Source: Schauerella aestuarii (GTDB lineage Bacteria; Pseudomonadota; Gammaproteobacteria; Burkholderiales; Burkholderiaceae_B). Taken from it: a stretch of 64,000 nt of DNA. The notes under the pieces were generated by a model that had not been told where the DNA came from, did no database searches, and saw only the letters and a list, made by a program, of their open reading frames with translations. The stretch covers positions 496,001 through 560,000 of the forward strand of contig NZ_SIZW01000039.1 in the NCBI RefSeq assembly GCF_009866805.1, in the 5' to 3' direction. Shown here piece by piece: positions 37,294 through 45,724 of this stretch; position 1 is the first letter of the stretch, and each line of letters starts with the position of its first letter. The translations under genes were made by a program, and so were the position numbers.

Positions 37294-37623
37294 TCAAGCG
37301 CCGCCGGTTTGGGGATAACCTTGACCGCTGAACGACACAGGGCCTTCGGCGCGCGCATCGCGGGCGGCGGCTTTCACTTCGGCACGCGTGGCGGTGGCGC
37401 CTTGATTGGTGGCGAGCACCGGGGCATCGTTTTCACCGAAGGTCACTTGGCCGGCGGCTTGGGCGGCGTGCAATTGCGCGACCACATCGGCACGCGAGAG
37501 CGTCGAGGTTTGTGCAATGGCAGGCGGGTAGTCCAACTCACCAGACGGGGCGGGGCCGGCGGCAAAAGCGCTGGAACCCAGCAGGGAGGCGGAAATCAAC
37601 AGGGCGGAGGTGATGGTTTTCAT
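37294..37623 (-). CDS. DUF4148-type small exported protein B
   Basis: A 109-residue exported protein, paralog of protein A. Signal peptide to SAFA-AGPAPSGELDYPP, then TLSRADVVAQLHAAQAAGQVTFGEND and a second weaker repeat ATRAEVKAAARDARAEG ending FSGQGYPQTGGA. TAGGA lies about eight bases before the ATG. It is the first gene of the minus-strand group B, A, TetR paralog 2. Operator-like motif copies C and D are upstream. Confidence 0.85.
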   Translation of the reverse strand: MKTITSALLISASLLGSSAFAAGPAPSGELDYPPAIAQTSTLSRADVVAQLHAAQAAGQVTFGENDAPVLATNQGATATRAEVKAAARDARAEGPVSFSGQGYPQTGGA

Positions 37624-37661
37624 GATGGTGTCCTATACGGTTAAGATGATGCTTTCGTTGT

Positions 37662-37677
37662 ATCTACTACTAGGTAG
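37662..37677. promoter_or_regulatory. Operator-like motif copy C
   Basis: ATCTACTACTAGGTAG, 39 bp upstream of DUF4148 gene B. It matches copy A (35641-35656) at 14 of 16 positions and copy D at 14 of 16. The core CTACTA/TAGGTAG is semi-palindromic, as expected for a TetR dimer. Confidence 0.55.
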
Positions 37678-37771
37678 GTAAACCGGGAAATAAAAACGGA
37701 CTTTTTGGTGCCGTCCGTGGGTCTGAGCGCTTTGCTGTGTTGCTCGCATTGCGTTGTCCATGTGTTGAATA

Positions 37772-37787
37772 TTACCTACTAGTAGAT
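37772..37787. promoter_or_regulatory. Operator-like motif copy D
   Basis: Read on the minus strand this is ATCTACTAGTAGGTAA; it contains the perfect palindrome CTACTAGTAG. It lies 94 bp from copy C in the non-coding stretch between the pterin dehydratase stop and DUF4148 gene B. It may be a second operator of the same promoter region. Confidence 0.45.
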
Positions 37788-37871
37788 AGGTGCGCAAGTG
37801 TTTTTCGCATTTATTTTTCGCAAGGCGCATTTTCGATACGGTTTGGGGTTAATCCAGGGAGGTGGACGGTG

Positions 37872-38216
37872 TCATTGGTGCGCGACGTATAGCGCGTCGG
37901 TACGCGCTGCCATGATGATGTCGTTGCCGTGCAGGCCGCCAATGCTGTGGGTCTGCCACGACACCGTCGCCCAGCCCCAGCCCAGTCCCATGTCGGGATG
38001 GTGATCCTCCGCCTCGGCAGCGGCGCCCACGGTCACGGCAAACGCCAGGGCCTGCGCGAAGTTCTTGAAGCGATATCGGCGCTCGATGCGCCGTCCGTCA
38101 TCCAGCAATGCCCACTCCGGCAGGTGAGCCAGATCGTGCGCGATCGCTTGCGGCGTCAAGGCTTGGGCGTCGCGGCGGCAAGGGGTGCAGGCGCGGGCAG
38201 CAATCGCGTCGGTCAT
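37872..38216 (-). CDS. phhB: Pterin-4a-carbinolamine dehydratase
   Basis: A 114-residue PCD/DCoH enzyme that dehydrates 4a-hydroxytetrahydropterin so that tetrahydrobiopterin-type cofactor can be recycled after phenylalanine hydroxylase. Motifs: WALLDDGRRIERRYRFKNF, the active-site EDHHPDMGLGWGWATV (family E-x-x-H-H-P) and the C-terminal WQTHSIGGLHGND. GGAGC precedes the chosen ATG (MTDAIAARA). The N-terminus has an unusual short CTPCRRD. No phenylalanine hydroxylase gene is in the window. Confidence 0.92.
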   Translation of the reverse strand: MTDAIAARACTPCRRDAQALTPQAIAHDLAHLPEWALLDDGRRIERRYRFKNFAQALAFAVTVGAAAEAEDHHPDMGLGWGWATVSWQTHSIGGLHGNDIIMAARTDALYVAHQ

Positions 38217-38335
38217 GTCACGCTCCATCAGATTCATGCATGGTTACGGCCTGCATTGTGGCCGGATTAGATCGCCCGTCGCGTTGGTGGGCATTGGGCG
38301 GTCGTGGCATAGTCGTACTTAAAAAGGAGTGTCCC

Positions 38336-38809
38336 ATGCGTTACGCCATTGCACTATCCACATTGACGTTGACACTGATCAGCGCACCGGCAACATTGCT
38401 TGCTGCCTCTTCCAGCGCCCCTCCGGCGGCGGGCGGATCGGCCGTGGCCACCAGCGCCGCCTCGGCGCAGATGTACGGTGCCGACTACGAACAATGCAGC
38501 GCCAAGACCACGATGGGCATCGCCGAATGCGTGGCCGAACGCGCGAAGGTGTGGGATGGGCGGCTGAATACGGCCTACCAGGCGCTGACCAAACGCAGCG
38601 ATCCCGCGCAGCGCGCACCGCTCAAATCGGCGCAGCGGGCGTGGATCACGTATCGCGACGCCAACTGCAGGTTCTATGGCGCCGGCCAGGGCACGATCAG
38701 CCGCATCGAAGGTGCCGAATGCCTGCGCGCCATGACGCAGCAGCGCACGTGCGAAATGGAGCGGGCCAACAATCCGGAAGGCAAGGCGGGCGAAGGCTGC
38801 GCACCTTGA
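38336..38809 (+). CDS. Exported LprI-like (DUF1311) protein
   Basis: A 157-residue exported protein. A signal peptide (cut near LLAASSS) and a low-complexity Ala/Ser linker precede the PF07007 domain: YEQCSAKTTMGIAECVAERAKVWDGRLNTAYQAL, QRAWITYRDANCRFY and CLRAMTQQRTCEM. The five or so Cys residues would form disulfides in the periplasm. Related proteins inhibit lysozyme (LprI of mycobacteria), but that activity is not shown for most members. AAGGAG gives a strong start. Confidence 0.88.
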   Translation: MRYAIALSTLTLTLISAPATLLAASSSAPPAAGGSAVATSAASAQMYGADYEQCSAKTTMGIAECVAERAKVWDGRLNTAYQALTKRSDPAQRAPLKSAQRAWITYRDANCRFYGAGQGTISRIEGAECLRAMTQQRTCEMERANNPEGKAGEGCAP

Positions 38810-38820
38810 CGGACCGACGC

Positions 38821-38853
38821 GCCTTCATCGCAAGCGCCTGAATCGATGAAGGC
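38821..38853. terminator. Inverted repeat between convergent genes
   Basis: GCCTTCATCG (38821-38830) pairs perfectly with CGATGAAGGC (38844-38853). It lies between the stops of the LprI-like and NTF2-like genes. Only a short T-rich stretch follows, so terminator strength is uncertain. Confidence 0.55.
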
Positions 38854-38883
38854 CGTGCTTGCCTCGCGTTGAGCACGTCCTGA

Positions 38884-39306
38884 TCAATACGATCGGGCCT
38901 TGATGCCCCAGCGGCCGCCTTCCAATGTGACGATCCACAGATTGTTGTGCTGTGAGATGACGCTGCCGTCTGCCCGATTGCGGGTGTAGCTCACCCGTAA
39001 ATGAACCTTGCGCGGGCTGACCAGCACCGCCTGGCGATCGAGATATACCGTCCGATCCCAGCCGCTGTCGCGCACCATGGCGTCGAAAAAATCAAGCGGT
39101 ACCTGGTTGGGCGCCTCCCAGATCACCATGGTTTCGGCCGACAGGATGGCGTGCGGAAAATGCAGATGCGCATCCATACCTGCAAGATCACGCGCATTGA
39201 ACCGCTCGGTAAACGCCTCGATACACGCGATGGCAGCGGCGATCATCGCAGCGCGGTCGCTGTCGCGATCGTGATCGGGAACAAACAGCACATTCATTGG
39301 CAGCAT
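38884..39306 (-). CDS. NTF2-like/SnoaL-like protein of unknown function
   Basis: A small soluble protein of about 140 residues with an NTF2-like pattern: an N-terminal helix AAIACIEAFTERFNARDLAGMDAHLHFPH, then beta strands ending HNNLWIVTLEGGRWGIKARS. Such folds serve as ketosteroid-isomerase-like enzymes or ligand binders; no catalytic set can be named here. The ATG at 39306 and one three codons later are possible; no clear ribosome binding site decides. Convergent with the LprI-like gene and divergent from the chemoreceptor. Confidence 0.7.
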   Translation of the reverse strand: MLPMNVLFVPDHDRDSDRAAMIAAAIACIEAFTERFNARDLAGMDAHLHFPHAILSAETMVIWEAPNQVPLDFFDAMVRDSGWDRTVYLDRQAVLVSPRKVHLRVSYTRNRADGSVISQHNNLWIVTLEGGRWGIKARSY

Positions 39307-39441
39307 GGGATAAGCCTGATTGGTGTGGCACCGATCCTGGGGTGGCGACGCCGGGTGCATTATCGCTGCCCGCAGCGCTGCTGACACGTATGTGCAAATG
39401 GAATTGCCATCGCCATGCTTGACACCGACACTGCCTTAAAT

Positions 39442-39477
39442 TTCGCCAACTGTAAACAGAGTTAACACCGTGGCGAA
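39442..39477. promoter_or_regulatory. Inverted repeat in chemoreceptor leader
   Basis: TTCGCCA (39442-39448) pairs with TGGCGAA (39471-39477), with AATT flanks outside each arm, 53 bp upstream of the chemoreceptor ATG. The 22-base centre holds smaller symmetric bits (CTGT/ACAG, AACT/AGTT). It may be an operator or a leader hairpin. Confidence 0.35.
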
Positions 39478-39529
39478 TTGTGCGTGAAATGTGAAGAATG
39501 GGTGATCGGAACGCTCTCAAGAGGTAATC

Positions 39530-41539
39530 ATGCAGGCCCTGCTTTCCAGATTCACGCTATCGGTCAAGTTTTGCATGCTGGGCGTGATTGCGCTGTTGCT
39601 CGTAGGGCTGCCCACGGCACTGTTTGTGTTGAGCAATACCGTCGGCATTCAAAAAAAGCAGACCGAATTACAGGGATTGGCGCCGATCAAGGCAGTGACC
39701 AGCGTCCTGCAAACGTTGCAGCTGCATCGCAGTGCGACCAGCGCCGCATTGGCCGCAAAAGATAAGGCGGCCGACGGCCCCCGGCTCGCGGCTGCCAGGC
39801 AGGTCGACGCCACGCAAGATGCGGTCAATGCGCAACTTGCAGCGCTGGACAGCCAGAGCGCGGTCGTGCAGGCGTGGACGCGCGCCGCAGCAGATTGGCG
39901 CGCGCTGCGCGATCGCGCCGCCAAGGGCGACCTCGACGAGCTCCAGAGCTTGGCTGCGCATCTGGCGCTCGCGCAACAGCTGCTGACCGTCAATGGTCTG
40001 CTGCTCGATCACTATGGCTTGTCGCTGGATGGCGACCTCGACACTGCAGAGCTCATATCGGCCGCACTGGTCGCGGTGCCCGCGTTGACCGAAGACCTGG
40101 GCAAGATTCGCGCACGCGGCTTTACCGTCTTGACCAAGCAGTCGGCATCGCCCTGGGACATGACGGCGATGATCAACTTCGTCGAGCGCGCGCAGGAGCG
40201 CGCCGATGTGCAACGCCAGGCCTACACGAAAGCGGCTGGTGCCAATGCCGAACTGGCCGAACGTTTGCAGGGCAGTGCCGCGTCCGCCCATGGCCAGACG
40301 GATGCCGCGCTCAAGCTGGCGCGCACGGCGATCCTCGACGCCGTGTCCATGGATGCCCCGGCAGGTGAGTTCTTCGCCACGCTCACACGTGCCATCGACG
40401 CCAACTTCGCCTTCAACACGGCGGCAAGCGCGTTTCTCGCTGATCGGATCGGGGCGCAGGCCGGGGCCCTGCAACGCGACGTTGGCGTGTTGTTGGGCGT
40501 CGTCGGTGCGGTGCTGCTGGTGTCGATCGGCCTGGCCATCGCCATTGCGCGGTCGATCACCCAGCCTGTCGCGCATGCGGTCACCTTCGCCCAGCGGGCT
40601 GCGGGAGGCGATCTCAGCGGTCGCAGCCGCATTGTCGGCAACAACGAAACCGCGCAGTTGTTGGGGGCGCTCAACGACATGAACAGCGGCTTGGCCAAGC
40701 TGGTGAGCGATATCCGCGCCAGCGCCTACAGCATCTCGGGCGCCGCGGGCGAGATCGCGATGGGCAATACCGATCTGTCGCGCCGCACCGAGGAGCAAGC
40801 GGCGTCGCTCGAGCAAACCGCCGCCAGCATGGCGGCGCTGACCGACACGGTAAAGGGCAATGCGGGCAAGGCGCGCGAGGCCAGTCAACTCGCGCGAACC
40901 GGCGCGGATATCGCGCGCGAGGGTGGCGCTGCCGTCAACGGGTTGAAAGCCGCAATGCAGGACATTGCGCAAAGCGCGCACAAGATCAGCGAGATCAACA
41001 GCGTGATCGATACGATCGCCTTTCAAACCAATATTCTTGCGCTCAACGCTGCCGTCGAAGCTGCGCGCGCCGGAGAACAGGGCAAAGGGTTTGCCGTGGT
41101 GGCCAGCGAGGTTCGGGCGCTGGCGCAACGCAGTGCGAGCGCCGCCAGGGAAATCAAAGGGTTGATCGCGGAGTCGGTAGACCGTGTGCGTGCGGGTGAA
41201 GCCAATGTGGACGCGGCCGTCGCAACGGTTGAACGCACCGCGAGCGCCATCGGCGATGTGACGGTCATCATGGAAGACATCGCTGCCGCCGCAGTGGAGC
41301 AGACGTCGGGCATCGAGCAGGTCAACACCGCGGTATCTCAAATGGACGCGATGACGCAGCAAAACGCAGCCCTGGTGGAAGAGGCCTCTGCGGCAGCCTT
41401 GTCGCTGGCTGAGCAAGCCGAAGCGTTGCGCGATAGCGTCGCGGTGTTTCGGATTGCTGGAGACGCGGGCGCGGCGTCGATCCAACCGACAGGCGCGGGC
41501 GATGGCTATCGCAAGCACGCCGTGCTGGCCGGCGCTTGA
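39530..41539 (+). CDS. Methyl-accepting chemotaxis protein
   Basis: A 669-residue chemoreceptor. A first membrane segment at residues 15-37, a helical periplasmic sensor of about 270 residues with no recognised named domain, a second segment near 318-340 ([22 protein letters not shown]), a HAMP domain, and the signalling domain with the hairpin tip [36 protein letters not shown]. The C-terminus lacks a CheR-binding pentapeptide. GAGG precedes the ATG. The ligand is unknown; no che genes are nearby. Confidence 0.93.
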   Translation: MQALLSRFTLSVKFCMLGVIALLLVGLPTALFVLSNTVGIQKKQTELQGLAPIKAVTSVLQTLQLHRSATSAALAAKDKAADGPRLAAARQVDATQDAVNAQLAALDSQSAVVQAWTRAAADWRALRDRAAKGDLDELQSLAAHLALAQQLLTVNGLLLDHYGLSLDGDLDTAELISAALVAVPALTEDLGKIRARGFTVLTKQSASPWDMTAMINFVERAQERADVQRQAYTKAAGANAELAERLQGSAASAHGQTDAALKLARTAILDAVSMDAPAGEFFATLTRAIDANFAFNTAASAFLADRIGAQAGALQRDVGVLLGVVGAVLLVSIGLAIAIARSITQPVAHAVTFAQRAAGGDLSGRSRIVGNNETAQLLGALNDMNSGLAKLVSDIRASAYSISGAAGEIAMGNTDLSRRTEEQAASLEQTAASMAALTDTVKGNAGKAREASQLARTGADIAREGGAAVNGLKAAMQDIAQSAHKISEINSVIDTIAFQTNILALNAAVEAARAGEQGKGFAVVASEVRALAQRSASAAREIKGLIAESVDRVRAGEANVDAAVATVERTASAIGDVTVIMEDIAAAAVEQTSGIEQVNTAVSQMDAMTQQNAALVEEASAAALSLAEQAEALRDSVAVFRIAGDAGAASIQPTGAGDGYRKHAVLAGA

Positions 41540-41632
41540 GTCGGGCTTCGACAGCATCTGGCGATGGGCACGCCATAGCGCGCTTCGCCTATGATGGCGG
41601 GATCTTTCACTGCATCCCAACGAGGCCGACTC

Positions 41633-42034
41633 ATGCAGGGATCTTGTTTATGCGGCAGCGTCGCTTATGACGCCGATGCGCTGACCGGGCCGATCGTGCA
41701 CTGTCACTGCCTGACCTGCCAGAAGGCGCACTCGGCGGTATTCGCCTCGACGGCCCGTGTCGAACGCAGCGGCTTTCGCTGGACGCGCGGCGATAACGTG
41801 CGCCGCGCCTTCGAGTCGACGCCCGGAAAATTGCGGCACTTCTGCGCACAGTGCGGCACGCATCTGATGGCAGAGTGGGTGGGCCGCGACTACGTTATCT
41901 TGCGCGTGGCGTCGTTGGACGATGACCCTGGCGTGCAACCGGCCGCCCGCATCTGGACCACGCATGATCGGCCTTGGCTGCAATGGCATGCCGATGTGCC
42001 GGCCTACGACGAAGGCGCGCCGCCGGTGCGTTGA
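41633..42034 (+). CDS. GFA-family (glutathione-dependent formaldehyde-activating type) zinc protein
   Basis: A 133-residue GFA-fold protein. Zinc-binding Cys motifs are in GSCLCGSVAYD, HCHCLTCQKAHSA and FCAQCGTHL. GAGG precedes the ATG at 41633; an in-frame ATG 14 codons earlier is less likely. The founding member was proposed to speed S-hydroxymethylglutathione formation, but most GFA proteins have no proven activity. Confidence 0.9.
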   Translation: MQGSCLCGSVAYDADALTGPIVHCHCLTCQKAHSAVFASTARVERSGFRWTRGDNVRRAFESTPGKLRHFCAQCGTHLMAEWVGRDYVILRVASLDDDPGVQPAARIWTTHDRPWLQWHADVPAYDEGAPPVR

Positions 42035-42065
42035 GACGAGCGGGGCGCAATCGACAGCGACGGGA

Positions 42066-43796
42066 TCAAGCCGCCACCACATCCAGCCCTTCGCGTGACA
42101 TGTCGCTCAGCTTCGGCATGAGACTCAGCAGATGCTGGCTGTAGGGGTGCTGCGGCGCCTTGAACAGCGTTTCGGTATCCGCCACTTCGAGCAGTTCGCC
42201 GTGCCGCATCACGCCCACGCGATCGCACATCTGGCGGATCACCGGCAAGTCGTGGCTGATGAACAGCATCGTCAGCCCCAGTGTTTCCTGCAGATCCTTC
42301 AGCAGATTCAGAATCTGCGCCTGAATCGACACATCGAGCGCGGAGGTCGGCTCGTCGCAGATCAGAAAACGGGGGCGGGTGGCGAGCGCGCGCGCGATGC
42401 AGATACGTTGGCGCTGGCCGCCTGAAAATTCATGCGGAAAGCGCTTGGCCGCTTGTGCGCCCAGGCCCACGACGTCGAGCAGATCGTGTACCACCGCACG
42501 CGTTTGCGTTTCGTTTTCGGTCAGGCGATGGAACCGGATCGGTTCGGCCACGATATCCAGCACGCGCATGCGCGGATTCAGCGACGAGAACGGATCCTGG
42601 AACACCATCTGGATCTGGCGGCGAAATGCGTTTTGCGCCTTCTCGTCCTTCAGGCCGGTAAGCTCGGTGCCATTGAAGTGCACAGAGCCGCTGCTGGGGG
42701 TGTAGAGGCCGGCGATCAAGCGTGCGACGGTCGACTTGCCCGATCCGGATTCGCCGACGAGACCGAACACTTCGCCTTCGCGGATCGACACATTCAATTG
42801 TTTGACGGCATCGAGCGTGCGGCGATTGCGTTTCAGAAATGCATTCTTGAGCGTGAACTGCATGCCCAGGTTGCGCGTCTCGACCAGCGGCCCCGCTTCG
42901 CGGGTGCCGAAATCGCGGCGTTGCCCCAGCCAGTGCGTGGCGATATCCAGCGGTTTGGCGGGCGTGCGCACGTCTTCGATGTACGTCACCATCGGAAAGC
43001 GGTGCAGCTTGATATCCGGGCGCGGCACGGCAGAAATCAAGCTGCGCGTGTACTCGTGATCCGGGTCGCCCAAAATCTTCTGCGTGGGGCCTTCCTCCAC
43101 CAGCTTGCCGCGATACAGCACGGCCACGCGATCGGTGATGTCGGCGATCACGCCCATGTCGTGGGTGATGATGATCATGCCCACTTCTTTCTCTTTGCAC
43201 AGCTTGCGCAGCAGATCCAGAATCTGAGCCTGGATCGACACGTCCAGCGCGGTCGTGGGCTCGTCGGCGATGATCACCTCGGGCTCGCAGCACAGCGCCA
43301 GGGCGATCACCACGCGCTGCCGCATGCCGCCCGAAAACTGATGCGGATACTGCTTCACGCGTAATTCGGGCTCGGGGATGCCCACCTGCTTGAGCGCGTC
43401 GATCGCACGCAGGCAGGCCTCGGCATGCGAAAGGCGCAGATGCACCTGCATGGTTTCCACCAACTGGCTTTCCACCGTTTGCAGCGGATCGAGCGAGGTG
43501 AGCGGATCCTGGAAGATCATGCCGATGCGGCGGCCCCGCATCGCGCGCAGTTCGGCTGGGCCCAGCGCGTCGATACGCGTGCCGGCCAGACTGATCTCGC
43601 CCGCGGTGAGCTTGCCCGGCGGTTCGAGCAGGCCGATGATGGCATTGCCTACCGTCGATTTGCCCGCGCCGGATTCGCCCACCACGCCGAGGATTTCGCC
43701 TTTCTGCAGGGTGAGATTCAAACCATCGACCGCCACCAGCGTGCCGCGGCGGCTGGCGAATTCGATGCGCATATTCTGAACGTTCAATAATGCCAT
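42066..43796 (-). CDS. Peptide-type ABC transporter, double ATP-binding protein
   Basis: A 576-residue protein with two fused nucleotide-binding domains, like GsiA or a DppD-DppF fusion. Domain 1: [28 protein letters not shown]. Domain 2: [28 protein letters not shown]. Each ends with the oligopeptide-transporter C-terminal segment ([26 protein letters not shown]). It is the last gene of a four-gene minus-strand operon, seven bp after the second permease, and powers import of a peptide or related solute. Confidence 0.94.
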   Translation of the reverse strand: MALLNVQNMRIEFASRRGTLVAVDGLNLTLQKGEILGVVGESGAGKSTVGNAIIGLLEPPGKLTAGEISLAGTRIDALGPAELRAMRGRRIGMIFQDPLTSLDPLQTVESQLVETMQVHLRLSHAEACLRAIDALKQVGIPEPELRVKQYPHQFSGGMRQRVVIALALCCEPEVIIADEPTTALDVSIQAQILDLLRKLCKEKEVGMIIITHDMGVIADITDRVAVLYRGKLVEEGPTQKILGDPDHEYTRSLISAVPRPDIKLHRFPMVTYIEDVRTPAKPLDIATHWLGQRRDFGTREAGPLVETRNLGMQFTLKNAFLKRNRRTLDAVKQLNVSIREGEVFGLVGESGSGKSTVARLIAGLYTPSSGSVHFNGTELTGLKDEKAQNAFRRQIQMVFQDPFSSLNPRMRVLDIVAEPIRFHRLTENETQTRAVVHDLLDVVGLGAQAAKRFPHEFSGGQRQRICIARALATRPRFLICDEPTSALDVSIQAQILNLLKDLQETLGLTMLFISHDLPVIRQMCDRVGVMRHGELLEVADTETLFKAPQHPYSQHLLSLMPKLSDMSREGLDVVAA

Positions 43797-43803
43797 TTCA
43801 GCC

Positions 43804-44730
43804 TCAGCGCAGCTTGGGGTTCAAGGCGTCGCGCAGCCAGTCGCCCAGCAGATTGACCGCGAGCACCAGCACCACGAGCGCAATTCCCGGAAAAATGGAG
43901 ATCCACCACATGCCCGAGAACAGATAACTGTTGCCGATGCGGATCAGCGTGCCCAGCGACGGCGTCGTCGACGGCACACCCACGCCCAGAAACGACAGCG
44001 TGGCTTCGGTAATCACGGCCACGGCCAGATGGATGGTGGCGATCACCAGCACCGGGCCCATCACGTTGGGCAGAATGTGCCGGCGCAGGATCGTGATCGG
44101 GCCGATGCCGATCAGGCGTGCGGCCTGCACATATTCCTTGTTGCGTTCGACCAGCGTGGCGCCGCGCACGGTGCGCGCGTATTGCACCCAGCCCGAAATG
44201 CCGATCGCGAACACCAGCACGTACAACGCGAGTTCGTTGTGCAGATCGCGGGGCAACAGGCCCCGAGCCACGCCGTCGATCAGGAGCGCCACCAGAATGG
44301 CGGGGAACGACAGCTGCACATCCGCGATCCGCATGATGAAGCTGTCGACCCGCCCGCCGGCATAGCCGCTGATCAACCCGAGCGTCACGCCCAGCACGAC
44401 CGAGAAAATGACCGAAGCGAACCCGACGAAGAGCGACACGCGCGAGCCGTACAGCACGGCCGACAAGATATCGCGGCCCTGGTCGTCCGTGCCCAGCAGG
44501 AAGTCGCGACTGCCGCCGTCTTCCCACGACGGCGGCGTGTTGGCATCCATGATGCTCAACGACGCCAGGTCGAAGGGGTTGTGCGGCGCAATCAACGGCG
44601 CGAATAGCGCCGCAAGCACCATCACCAGGGTCACCACGGCCGCAATGACGGCGCCCGGCGAGCGTTTGAAGCTGTACCAGATGTCGCTATCGGCGGTCTG
44701 GGCGAAGAAGGTCGCTACGCGATTCATCAT
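43804..44730 (-). CDS. Peptide-type ABC transporter permease (DppC-like)
   Basis: A 308-residue inner-membrane permease with an N-terminal OppC_N segment (SPGAVIAAVVTLVMVLAALFAP), the HNPFDL and LLGTDDQGRDILSAVLYGSR motif typical of DppC/OppC, and the EAA loop EYVQAARLIGIGPITILRRHILPN. About six membrane spans. It starts 21 bp after the DppB-like permease stop. The pair forms the translocation channel. Confidence 0.94.
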   Translation of the reverse strand: MMNRVATFFAQTADSDIWYSFKRSPGAVIAAVVTLVMVLAALFAPLIAPHNPFDLASLSIMDANTPPSWEDGGSRDFLLGTDDQGRDILSAVLYGSRVSLFVGFASVIFSVVLGVTLGLISGYAGGRVDSFIMRIADVQLSFPAILVALLIDGVARGLLPRDLHNELALYVLVFAIGISGWVQYARTVRGATLVERNKEYVQAARLIGIGPITILRRHILPNVMGPVLVIATIHLAVAVITEATLSFLGVGVPSTTPSLGTLIRIGNSYLFSGMWWISIFPGIALVVLVLAVNLLGDWLRDALNPKLR

Positions 44731-44751
44731 GCGTCTCTTAAAGTGCGGTGC

Positions 44752-45723
44752 TTAACGGGTTTGCACGCGCAAGCGCGGATCGACGACCAGGTAGAGCAGG
44801 TCGACCACGAGATTGATCAGCACGAATACGAAGGCGATCAACAGCAGATACGCCGCCATCACGGGGATGTCCACCATGCTGATGGCCTGGATGAAGAGCA
44901 GCCCCATGCCCGGCCACTGAAACACCGTTTCGGTAATGATGGCGAATGCGATGATCGAGCCCAGTTGCAGGCCGGTAATGGTGATCACCGGCACCAGCGT
45001 GTTCTTCAGGGCATGGCGGAAATTGATCAGGCGCTCCGGCAGCCCGCGTGCACGGGCAAACTTGATGAAGTCGGCGCGCAGCACTTCCAGCATTTCGGCC
45101 CGCACCAGCCGCATGATCAGCGTCATCTGGAAGAGCGCCAGGGTGATGGCCGGCAGGATCAACGCGGCCCACCCGGAGCGGGTGAGGAACCCGGTGGTCC
45201 AGCCGCCGATGTTGACCACATCGCCGCGCCCGAAGCTGGGCAGCCAGCGCAACTGCACGCTGAACACCAGAATGAGCAGGATGCCGATGAGGAATGTGGG
45301 CAGCGAAATGCCGGCCAGCGACACGGCCATGAACGCCTTGGAGACGATGCCGCGGCGGCGCAGCGCCGTATAGATGCCCATGGGAATGCCCAGCGCCAAC
45401 GCCATCACTGCCGAAACCAGCGACAGTTCAAGCGTGGCGGGCAACCGCTCGGCCAGCAGTTCGCTGACCGGGCGGCGGTGCCGGTACGAGATACCGAAAT
45501 CACCCTGTGCGGCCTTGCCCACGAAGCGGGCGTACTGCACGAGAAACGGATCGTCGAGCCCGAGGTCCTGGCGTAGTTTCAGCCGCTGCTCGGTGGTGGT
45601 GTCCTGTCCCACCATGGCGGCGACGGGATCGCCGACATAGCGGAACATGGCGAAGGCGATCAGCGCCACGGCCAACATGACAAGCACGGCCTGAAAGAGG
45701 CGGTTGGCGATGAACGTTGCCAT
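44752..45723 (-). CDS. Peptide-type ABC transporter permease (DppB-like)
   Basis: A 323-residue inner-membrane permease beginning MATFIANRLFQAVLVMLAVALIAFAM, with the DppB-type DPVAAMVGQ and LGLDDPFLVQYARFVGKAAQGDFG motifs and the EAA loop DFIKFARARGLPERLINFRHALKN. About six membrane spans. Its ATG follows the stop of the solute-binding protein by a single base, so translation is probably coupled. Confidence 0.94.
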   Translation of the reverse strand: MATFIANRLFQAVLVMLAVALIAFAMFRYVGDPVAAMVGQDTTTEQRLKLRQDLGLDDPFLVQYARFVGKAAQGDFGISYRHRRPVSELLAERLPATLELSLVSAVMALALGIPMGIYTALRRRGIVSKAFMAVSLAGISLPTFLIGILLILVFSVQLRWLPSFGRGDVVNIGGWTTGFLTRSGWAALILPAITLALFQMTLIMRLVRAEMLEVLRADFIKFARARGLPERLINFRHALKNTLVPVITITGLQLGSIIAFAIITETVFQWPGMGLLFIQAISMVDIPVMAAYLLLIAFVFVLINLVVDLLYLVVDPRLRVQTR

Positions 45724-45724
45724 A

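Noticed and set aside
37633-37830. Possible 65-residue minus-strand gene between DUF4148 gene B and phhB
   Set aside because: It spans operator copies C and D, has no good ribosome binding site and no recognisable feature.
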